Assembly: GCA_030681635.1 (NCBI GenBank)
Contig: JAUXRT010000385.1
Span: 1 to 6,370, forward strand
Direction: 5' to 3'
Length of the DNA stretch: 6,370 nt
From: Reyranella sp.
GTDB taxonomy: Bacteria > Pseudomonadota > Alphaproteobacteria > Reyranellales > Reyranellaceae
Below the pieces are notes generated by a model that was not told the origin of the DNA, ran no database searches, and saw nothing but the letters and a program-made list of their open reading frames with translations. Shown here piece after piece: positions 1 through 5,109 of this stretch. How positions within the stretch are numbered: the first letter of the stretch is position 1; every line of letters starts with the position of its first letter. The position numbers were made by a program, and so were the translations under genes.

Positions 1-629
1 GGATCGTGGCCGATACGGATCTGGCCCTTGGACTTCTCGGCCCACTGCAAGACGTCGGCCGGTGGCGTCAGCTCGGGCGGGCAGGCGATGCGCAGCTCGA
101 AGTCGAACTGCACGGCGGCATGGATCCAGCTCGTCGCCATGTTGTTGCCGTCGCCCGACCAGGCGACCGACTTGCCCTTGATGGAGCCGCGATGCTCCTC
201 GTAGGTCATGACGTCGGCCATGAGCTGGCAGGGGTGCGTCTTGTCGGTGAGGCCGTTGATCACCGGCACGGTGGCATACTTCGCCATCTCGAGGAGTTTT
301 TCCTCGACGGTGGTGCGCATCATGATGATGTCGACGTAGCGGCTGAGCACGCGGGCGGTGTCGGCGATGGTCTCGCCGCGTCCCAACTGTGTGTCGGTGC
401 GGCCGAGCATGATCGTGTCGCCGCCCAGTTCGCGCATGCCCACTTCAAACGATACCCTCGTGCGTGTGGAGGGCTTCTCGAAGATCATCGCCAGCGTCTT
501 GCCGGCCAGCGGCTTGTCGTGCCCCCCGTTGGAGCGCGACTTTTTCATCGCCTTGCCCTGGTCGAGGATCTGGCGAAGCGTCTTAGGGTCGACCTGATCC
601 AGGTCGAGGAAATGTTTGGGTGTCGACAT
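1..629 (-). CDS. argF: Ornithine carbamoyltransferase, N-terminal part (runs off the left edge)
   Basis: The enzyme transfers the carbamoyl group of carbamoyl phosphate to L-ornithine to give citrulline, a cytoplasmic step of arginine synthesis. The ATG at 629-627 opens a frame that reaches the window edge after 209 codons. The family is usually 300-335 residues, so about 100 C-terminal residues, including the ornithine-binding HCLP motif, lie outside. Visible motifs are the carbamoyl-phosphate loop FEKPSTRTRVSFE (residues 50-62; S54, R56, T57), GRGETIADTARVLSRY (83-98), the HPCQ motif (132-135) and SGDGNNMATSW (158-168), which begins the second domain. The gene starts 6 nt after the argD stop and has only a weak purine-rich site (AAGTGA), so coupling to argD translation is likely. 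Adjacency of argD and argF is common in alphaproteobacteria. Identity is firm; nothing can be said about the C-terminus. Confidence 0.96.
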   Translation of the reverse strand, partial: MSTPKHFLDLDQVDPKTLRQILDQGKAMKKSRSNGGHDKPLAGKTLAMIFEKPSTRTRVSFEVGMRELGGDTIMLGRTDTQLGRGETIADTARVLSRYVDIIMMRTTVEEKLLEMAKYATVPVINGLTDKTHPCQLMADVMTYEEHRGSIKGKSVAWSGDGNNMATSWIHAAVQFDFELRIACPPELTPPADVLQWAEKSKGQIRIGHD

Positions 630-635
630 GGGTCG

Positions 636-1823
636 TCACTTGGCCGCGGCTTCGAACGATTGCGCGGCCTGCTCGAGGATGGCCACGCCCTCGTCGAGGA
701 TCGCCTTGTCGGCGACCAGCGCGGGGAAGATTCGGACGACGTTCTCGCCCGCCGGCGGGACCAGGAGGCCCAGCGACTGCAGCTTGTTCACCATGTCGCC
801 GGCCGGCACCGCGGGGTTGCATTGCAGGCCCTGGAGGAAGCCCATGCCACGCTGCTCGACGAAGACCTTGGGGTGCTTCTTGCACAGCTTCTCGAGCTCG
901 CCCTTGAGGTATTCGCCGCGCTCGCGCACGCCGTCGATGAAGCCCGGCGCCAGGAGGACATCGAGCACGGCGTTGGCCACACCGGTGGCCAGCGGATTGC
1001 CGCCATAGGTCGAGCCGTGGGTGCCCGGGACCATGCCGACCGCCGCCTTCTCGGTCGCCATGAAGGCGCCGATCGGGAAGCCGCCGCCCATGCCCTTGGC
1101 GATCGCCGCCACGTCGGGCTTCACGCCCGACCAGTCGTAGCCCCACATCTTGCCGGTCCGGCCGAAACCGGTGTGGATCTCGTCGTAGAACAGCAGCAGG
1201 CCGTACTCGTCGCAGATCGCGCGCAGGTCCTTCAGGAACTGCGTCGTGGTCCCGCGGATCCCGCCCTCGCCCTGGATCGGCTCGACCAGGATGCCGGCGG
1301 TCTCGTCGTCCACCATGTCGCGCACGACGTTGGTGTTGTTGAGCGGCGCGTGCAGATAGCCGGGTGCCGGCGGGCCGAAGCCTTCAAGGTATTTCTCGTT
1401 GCCGGTGGCGGCGAGCGCGTTCAGCAGGCGGCCGTGGAACGCCGCCTGGAAGCAGACGATCTTGTAGCGCTTGGGCTTGCCGTTCATGAACTGATACTTG
1501 CGGATCAGCTTGATGCCGCCCTCGATCGCCTCGGCGCCCGAGTTGCAGAAGAACATGGTGTCGGCGAACGAGTTCTCGACCAGCCGCTTGGCCAGCTTCT
1601 CGCCGTTGCCGATGCGGAACAGGTTCGAGGTGTGCCACAGCTTCTGGCCCTGCTCGATCAGAGCCTTGACCAGATAGGGATGGCAGTGGCCCAGCGCGTT
1701 GACGGCGATGCCGGAGGTAAAGTCGACATAACGTCGGCCGTCCGCCGCGTAGAGATAGGAACCCTCTCCGCGTTCGAACACGACGTCCTTGCGACCGTAC
1801 GTCGGCATAACAGCCGTAATCAC
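636..1823 (-). CDS. argD: Acetylornithine aminotransferase (class III PLP aminotransferase)
   Basis: The 395-residue protein has the usual ArgD length. It converts N-acetylglutamate 5-semialdehyde plus glutamate to N2-acetylornithine plus 2-oxoglutarate. ArgD proteins often also serve lysine synthesis as N-succinyl-diaminopimelate aminotransferase, which cannot be decided here. Fold-type I class III motifs are in order: CNSGAEA (93-99, phosphate binding), FHGR (129-132), EPIQGEGGIR (181-190), DEIHTGFGRTGK (214-225, with Asp214 for the pyridine nitrogen), and IAKGMGGGFPIGA (241-253) with Lys243 as the Schiff-base lysine. STYGGNP (271-277) and an ArgD-like C-terminus (PPAGENVVRIFP, 356-367) follow. 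Start choice: the GTG at 1823-1821 has AAGGAGGG 8 nt upstream; the next in-frame ATG (1808) has no comparable site. Oddity: the position after Asp-Glu-Ile is His217, where most family members have Gln. It leads a two-gene arginine operon with argF. Confidence 0.95.
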   Translation of the reverse strand: MITAVMPTYGRKDVVFERGEGSYLYAADGRRYVDFTSGIAVNALGHCHPYLVKALIEQGQKLWHTSNLFRIGNGEKLAKRLVENSFADTMFFCNSGAEAIEGGIKLIRKYQFMNGKPKRYKIVCFQAAFHGRLLNALAATGNEKYLEGFGPPAPGYLHAPLNNTNVVRDMVDDETAGILVEPIQGEGGIRGTTTQFLKDLRAICDEYGLLLFYDEIHTGFGRTGKMWGYDWSGVKPDVAAIAKGMGGGFPIGAFMATEKAAVGMVPGTHGSTYGGNPLATGVANAVLDVLLAPGFIDGVRERGEYLKGELEKLCKKHPKVFVEQRGMGFLQGLQCNPAVPAGDMVNKLQSLGLLVPPAGENVVRIFPALVADKAILDEGVAILEQAAQSFEAAAK

Positions 1824-1830
1824 AGCTAGA

Positions 1831-1838
1831 CCCTCCTT
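1831..1838 (-). promoter_or_regulatory. Consensus ribosome binding site for argD
   Basis: Read on the minus strand, AAGGAGGG lies 8 nt before the GTG at 1823. It is an almost perfect anti-16S complement at ideal spacing, and it decides the non-ATG start of argD. Confidence 0.88.
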
Positions 1839-1851
1839 CAGAAGTAAAATT

Positions 1852-1870
1852 CCCCCGCTTTTGGCGGGGG
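1852..1870 (-). promoter_or_regulatory. GC-rich hairpin at the predicted 5' end of the argD-argF mRNA
   Basis: A perfect 7-bp inverted repeat (CCCCCGC / GCGGGGG) encloses a 5-nt loop (CAAAA on the minus strand). It lies immediately downstream of the predicted promoter, so its outer base is about where transcription should begin. It is followed on the minus strand by AATTTTACTTC, which is A/T rich but not a clean U tract. It could be a 5' stabilising stem-loop, an attenuator-like element, or a weak terminator. The sequence alone does not decide. Confidence 0.55.
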
Positions 1871-1876
1871 TCGGGC

Positions 1877-1905
1877 ACTATCTTACCGAGGTCAGGGTGT
1901 GTCAA
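1877..1905 (-). promoter_or_regulatory. Predicted sigma-70 type promoter for argD-argF
   Basis: On the minus strand a perfect -35 TTGACA (1905-1900) is separated by 17 nt from GATAGT (1882-1877), which matches TATAAT at 4 of 6 positions. A start about 7 nt downstream would be near 1870, giving a leader of roughly 47 nt before the GTG. Location, orientation and spacing all fit. It is the best promoter match I noticed in the window. Confidence 0.7.
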
Positions 1906-1915
1906 CGTCGGCCCA

Positions 1916-1953
1916 AGGGCGCAACAGGGGCGCAACAAGGGCGCAAGGGCGCG
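1916..1953 (+). repeat. Short tandem repeats of an AGGGCGCA core in the divergent intergenic region
   Basis: Four consecutive units share a GGGCGC core: AGGGCGCAACA (1916-1926), GGGGCGCAACA (1927-1937), AGGGCGCA (1938-1945) and AGGGCGCG (1946-1953). The first two are 11 nt with one mismatch, and the last two are truncated to 8 nt. They lie just upstream of the argD -35 box and 45-82 nt before the aasR start. They may be slippage products or a cluster of regulator sites. I recognise no known binding consensus, and I see no convincing plus-strand promoter between 1871 and 1997. Confidence 0.7.
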
Positions 1954-1978
1954 TCTTGAGGGCCTCCGACCCCTCTGC

Positions 1979-1985
1979 TAGGAGA
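1979..1985 (+). promoter_or_regulatory. Ribosome binding site for aasR-like gene
   Basis: TAGGAGA ends 12 nt before the ATG at 1998. The AGGAG core is good but the spacing is longer than usual. It supports the ATG at 1998 over the in-frame GTG at 1899, which would add 33 low-complexity residues read from the repeat region and overlap the argD promoter. Confidence 0.6.
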
Positions 1986-1997
1986 CCCGCCGTTCCA

Positions 1998-3740
1998 ATG
2001 GATCCGCTTCCTTCACGCAATAGCCAGCTTGCCCAGCGCCGGGCCGATTTCGCCTCGGTGCCGGAGATGCTGGACTATGCGGCCCAGGGCCAGACCGGCG
2101 TCTCCTTCTACAATGCCAAGGGGGACCTGCTGTCGGCGATCCCCTGGCGCGAGGTCAGGGAACGCGCCCATGTCACCGCCCGCAAGCTGATCGGGGCGGG
2201 ATTTGCAGCGGGCGAGCGGATTTTGATCACCGCCGATACCTGGCCCGGCTTCTTCGATTCGTTCTTTGGCGCCCAGTATGCCGGGCTGGTACCGGTCCCG
2301 GTGTCGATCCCGGTCGGCATCGGCGGCAAGGACGCCTATCTCGACCAGCTCCGCCGCCAGCTGTTTGCCTCGGGCGCGGTCGCCGCCGTCGGCATCGACG
2401 ATCTCGCGGGCTTCCTCGCCGACGCCGCCAGGGAATTCCCGGCGGTGCGCCTGCACGGCGGCAAGGGCGCCCTCGATGCGCTGCCGGAGAAGGCGGTCGA
2501 CCTCCGGCCGCTCGGCCCCGCCGACCTCAGCTACATCCAGTTCTCCTCGGGCAGCACGCGCCATCCGCACGGCGTGCAGATCTCGCAACGGGCGCTGATG
2601 GCCAACCTCGCGGGCATGACCGGGCCGGCCGGCCTCGACGTGGTGCCGGGCGACCGTGCCGTGAGCTGGCTGCCGCTCTATCACGACATGGGCCTGATCG
2701 GCTTCCTGATGGGGCCGCTCTCCTGCCAGCTCGCGATCGACTATCTGACGCCGCGCGATTTCGCGCGCCGGCCGATGCAGTGGCTGAACATCATCTCGCG
2801 CAATCGCGGCAGCATCTCCTACAGCCCGAGCTTCGGCTACGACCTGTCGATGCGCCGCGGCGCGATGCAGGTGCCCGCCGACCTCGACCTCTCGTGCTGG
2901 CGGCGTGCCGGGATCGGCGGCGACATGATCCGCCCCGAGGTACTCCACCGTTTCGCCGATGCCTTCGAACCGTCGGGCTTCGATCGCAAGGCCTTCATTC
3001 CAAGCTACGGCATGGCCGAGGTTTGCCTCGCCATCACCTTCAGCCCCCAGGGCGAGGGTGTGCGCACCGATATCGTCGACCGCATCGCCCTGGCCGACCA
3101 GCAACGCGCCGTTCCGGCCGCCGATCCCCGGGACGGGCAGCGGGCCCGCAGCTTCGTGCTCTGCGGCCGGGTCCTGCCCGGCCACCTTCTCGAAGTGCGC
3201 GACCCCGACGGCAAGCTCCTGGCCGACCGCGAAGTCGGGCGCATCTTCATCCAGGGTCCCAGTGTCATGCCGGGCTATTTCGGCGAGCCCGAAGCCACCC
3301 GCGAAGTGCTGTCCGACGACGGCTGGCTTGATACCGGCGACCTCGGCTACTGGCTGAACGGCGAGATCGTCGTCACCGGCCGAGCCAAGGACCTCATCAT
3401 CATCAACGGCCGCAATGTCTGGCCGCAGGACATCGAGTGGGCGATCGAAGCCAAGCGCATCGTGAAGAACGGTGATGCGGCGGCCTTCTCCATCGACACC
3501 GGCGAGGGCGAGCGCGTGGTCGTGGCGGTGCTGGCGCGCGTGTCGGGCGAGGAGGCGCGCGTGGCCCTCGCGCGTGACGTCGCGGGCGCGGTGCGTGAGG
3601 CGATCGCCGTCGATTGCGACGTGGCCCTGGTGCCGCCGACCTCGGGACTGCCGACGACGACGTCCGGCAAGCTCAGCCGGGCACGGACCAAGGCCAACTA
3701 TCTCGCCGGGCTCTACACCTATAAGCCCGCCGCGGCCTGA
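1998..3740 (+). CDS. aasR: Fatty acyl-AMP ligase / acyl-ACP synthetase of the ceramide pathway
   Basis: The 580-residue protein belongs to the ANL superfamily. It should activate a fatty acid with ATP to acyl-AMP and, by context, pass the acyl group to the AcpR-like carrier encoded downstream. Motifs in order: P-loop FSSGSTRHPHGV (182-193), WLPLYHDMGLIG (224-235), SYGMAEV (336-342), GWLDTGDLGY (442-451), the hinge and C-terminal domain start GRAKDLIIINGRN (461-473), and the C-terminal catalytic lysine in TTTSGKLSR (Lys558). The STRxPxGV loop without the usual PKG lysine, and the GIGGDMIRPEVLHRF stretch (305-319), resemble fatty acyl-AMP ligases such as mycobacterial FadD28 more than acyl-CoA ligases. 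No signal peptide or membrane segment is seen, so it is probably cytoplasmic. It ends 10 nt before the cerR-like gene. The acyl-AMP ligase class is firm; the AasR role rests on its three neighbours. Confidence 0.87.
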   Translation: MDPLPSRNSQLAQRRADFASVPEMLDYAAQGQTGVSFYNAKGDLLSAIPWREVRERAHVTARKLIGAGFAAGERILITADTWPGFFDSFFGAQYAGLVPVPVSIPVGIGGKDAYLDQLRRQLFASGAVAAVGIDDLAGFLADAAREFPAVRLHGGKGALDALPEKAVDLRPLGPADLSYIQFSSGSTRHPHGVQISQRALMANLAGMTGPAGLDVVPGDRAVSWLPLYHDMGLIGFLMGPLSCQLAIDYLTPRDFARRPMQWLNIISRNRGSISYSPSFGYDLSMRRGAMQVPADLDLSCWRRAGIGGDMIRPEVLHRFADAFEPSGFDRKAFIPSYGMAEVCLAITFSPQGEGVRTDIVDRIALADQQRAVPAADPRDGQRARSFVLCGRVLPGHLLEVRDPDGKLLADREVGRIFIQGPSVMPGYFGEPEATREVLSDDGWLDTGDLGYWLNGEIVVTGRAKDLIIINGRNVWPQDIEWAIEAKRIVKNGDAAAFSIDTGEGERVVVAVLARVSGEEARVALARDVAGAVREAIAVDCDVALVPPTSGLPTTTSGKLSRARTKANYLAGLYTYKPAAA

Positions 3741-3742
3741 GG
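3738..3742 (+). promoter_or_regulatory. Ribosome binding site of cerR overlapping the aasR stop codon
   Basis: TGAGG contains the aasR stop TGA and lies 8 nt before the ATG at 3751. A ribosome ending aasR would sit on this site, which suggests translational coupling. It supports the ATG at 3751 over upstream in-frame starts inside aasR. Confidence 0.6.
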
Positions 3743-3750
3743 CGATCGCC

Positions 3751-4677
3751 ATGGGCAGGCTGGTCGCGGTCACCGGCGCCACAGGGTTCGTCGGGCCGCA
3801 TCTCGTCGCGGCTCTTGCCCGGCGTGGCTGCAGGATCCGGCTGCTGATCCGGCGCTGGTCGCCGGTGCCCTCACTGGCCGGCGTCGAGGCCGAGATCGTC
3901 CTGGGCGACCTGGCCGACGAAGCAGCCCTTCGGCGTCTGGTCGAGGGTGCCGATACGGTGATCCACGCCGCCGGCCTCATCAAGGCGCGGGCGCCGGCCG
4001 ACTTCATGACGGTCAACCGCGACGGAACGGCCCGCCTGTCGGCGCTCGCGCCTGGGGCGCGCTTCATCCTGCTGTCGTCGCTGGCGGCCCGCGAGCCCCA
4101 ACTCTCGGCCTATGCCGCGAGCAAGCGGGCGGCCGAGCAGGTGGTGGCGGAACGGACTGGTCCCTGGCTCGCCATCCGGGCGCCCGCGGTCTACGGGCCG
4201 GGTGATCGGGAGACCCTGGCCTATTTCAAGGCGGCGGCCCGGGGGCTTGCCCCGCGGCCGAGGGGCGAGGGCGCCCGGCTGTCCCTGATCCATGTCGAGG
4301 ATCTGGCCGAGGCGCTCGCCCGAGTCGTCGAGGCGCCGCCGCCCGCCTCTGTCTATGAGATCGATGACGGCCGGGAGGGGGCCTACGGCTATGGCGACAT
4401 GGCAGCGGCTGCGGGGGAGGCACTTGGACGCCCCGTTCGGTCGGTGCCTATTCCCCGAATGGCCATGGAAGTCGTGGGCTGGGCCAACGGCCTGCGGCAT
4501 GCCCTGGGCGGGGCGGCCCAGATTCTGACCCGCGCCAAGGTGCGGGAACTGTTCCACACCGACTGGGCAGTCCACGACCGTCGCCTGGCGGCAACGATCG
4601 ATTTCCGGTCCCGTTATGACCTGAAGGCAGGGTTCCGCGACACGATCTTGTGGTACCGGCAGAACAAATGGCTATAG
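3751..4677 (+). CDS. cerR: NAD(P)-dependent epimerase/reductase, probable ceramide reductase
   Basis: The 308-residue protein is an extended short-chain dehydrogenase of the NAD-dependent epimerase type. The Rossmann glycine motif is TGATGFVG (8-15). GDL (52-54) follows the second strand, HAAG is at 72-75, and the catalytic set is Ser109/Ser110 with YAASK (Tyr121, Lys125). RAPAVYGPGD (143-152) is typical of the family. It has no signal peptide. In Caulobacter the equivalent gene in the spt cluster encodes CerR, which reduces the 3-keto group of the N-acylated product (3-oxo-ceramide). That substrate is inferred here from the neighbours, since the motifs alone only show a nucleotide-dependent oxidoreductase or epimerase. 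The start at 3751 sits 10 nt after the aasR stop with a GAGG site. The 3' end is followed by a low-GC gap before acpR. Alternative: a sugar-nucleotide epimerase, made unlikely by context. Confidence 0.85.
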   Translation: MGRLVAVTGATGFVGPHLVAALARRGCRIRLLIRRWSPVPSLAGVEAEIVLGDLADEAALRRLVEGADTVIHAAGLIKARAPADFMTVNRDGTARLSALAPGARFILLSSLAAREPQLSAYAASKRAAEQVVAERTGPWLAIRAPAVYGPGDRETLAYFKAAARGLAPRPRGEGARLSLIHVEDLAEALARVVEAPPPASVYEIDDGREGAYGYGDMAAAAGEALGRPVRSVPIPRMAMEVVGWANGLRHALGGAAQILTRAKVRELFHTDWAVHDRRLAATIDFRSRYDLKAGFRDTILWYRQNKWL

Positions 4678-4745
4678 GCACGTGTGAAACACTGCGTAAC
4701 AAATTGTTATTTCACAAGGAATCACGGTTTCTGTCACAAGATGTC
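4678..4745 (+). promoter_or_regulatory. A/T-rich gap with palindrome between cerR and acpR; possible operator or internal promoter
   Basis: This 68-nt stretch has 28 G/C bases (about 41%), far below the flanking genes. It contains the perfect 6-1-6 palindrome TAACAA-A-TTGTTA (4697-4709), the smaller inverted repeat GTGT-GAA-ACAC (4682-4692), and two copies of TCACAAG (4712-4718 and 4734-4740) 22 nt apart, about two helical turns. I find no clear -35/-10 pair, so the promoter idea is tentative; an operator or RNA processing site is equally possible. Codons read through it in the acpR frame are A/T-rich at the third position, which argues against its being coding. Confidence 0.45.
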
Positions 4746-5090
4746 ATGCCTGACCCCGGGACCGGAGAGCAGCTCTTGCGCACTGCCCATCAATTGATCG
4801 TCGAAAACGACGACATCGCCAACACCCTTGAGCTGCCGCGCCTCGCATCGCGTCTCGACGTGATCCGGGAAATTTGCCGTCACCTCTCGCCTTACCAGGC
4901 CGGTGAACGTCCGATCGTCGGGGCCACGGTCATTGCCAAGGATCTGACCATCGATTCGCTGGCGATCATGGACATGGTCATGGAACTCGAGGACAGCTTC
5001 GACGTGTCGATCCCGATGAACGTCGTGGCCGAGATTCATACCGTCGACCAGCTCGCCGACACGATCCTGGATCTGCGCGCCAAGCGCTAA
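4746..5090 (+). CDS. acpR: Dedicated acyl carrier protein of sphingolipid synthesis
   Basis: From the ATG at 4746 the product has 114 residues. The carrier domain spans about 37-112. Its phosphopantetheine site is IDSLAIMDM (Ser71 in the DSL motif), followed by an acidic helix II (MELEDSFDVSIP, 79-90). This domain would carry the fatty acyl chain made by the AasR-like ligase and present it to serine palmitoyltransferase. Typical ACPs have 75-85 residues, so about 35 N-terminal residues are extra. The start is uncertain: the ATG at 4746 lacks a good ribosome site; the upstream ATG at 4668 would overlap cerR and read through the A/T-rich gap, so I reject it; a GTG at 4859 would give a 76-residue protein of classic size but has no ribosome site. 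Codon use between 4746 and 4859 looks coding, favouring 4746. An acyl carrier protein is certain; the AcpR role rests on context. Confidence 0.86.
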   Translation: MPDPGTGEQLLRTAHQLIVENDDIANTLELPRLASRLDVIREICRHLSPYQAGERPIVGATVIAKDLTIDSLAIMDMVMELEDSFDVSIPMNVVAEIHTVDQLADTILDLRAKR

Positions 5091-5107
5091 ACAGTAAGCG
5101 CTAAACA
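5082..5107 (+). repeat. Perfect 12-bp direct repeat (14-bp period) across the acpR stop codon and spt leader
   Basis: AAGCGCTAAACA occurs at 5082-5093 and again at 5096-5107, separated by GT. The first copy encodes the last two acpR codons and its TAA stop; the second lies in the 19-nt leader, 2 nt before the spt ATG. Each copy holds the palindrome AGCGCT. The pattern looks like a recent short tandem duplication. It leaves no purine-rich ribosome site in front of spt. Confidence 0.85.
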
Positions 5108-5109
5108 TC

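Noticed and set aside
6..1829. 607-codon plus-strand open frame opposite argD and argF
   Set aside because: It lies antisense to two well-recognised enzymes, is rich in Arg/Ala/His/Gly/Asp, and shows no family motif. It is an expected shadow in high-GC DNA.
1899..1997. Upstream GTG extending aasR by 33 residues
   Set aside because: It would be read from the tandem repeats and the argD promoter, has no ribosome site, and the extension has no family similarity I can see.
2541..2577. P-loop of the acyl-AMP ligase lacks the PKG lysine (STRHPHG), which might suggest inactivation
   Set aside because: Fatty acyl-AMP ligases such as mycobacterial FadD28 also read STRxPxGV, and the C-terminal catalytic lysine and other core motifs are intact. 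It is a subclass mark, not a defect.
3741..3750. 10-bp palindrome GGCGATCGCC filling the aasR-cerR gap
   Set aside because: GATCGC-type palindromes are frequent by composition in this DNA; the simple role of the gap is spacing the ribosome site.
2013..4067. 684-codon minus-strand open frame opposite aasR and cerR
   Set aside because: Same pattern: mirror of strongly conserved plus-strand genes, biased composition and no motif.
4668..4745. Upstream ATG giving a longer acpR overlapping the cerR end
   Set aside because: The codons are A/T-rich at third positions, unlike every gene here, and the stretch contains palindromes and repeats typical of non-coding DNA.
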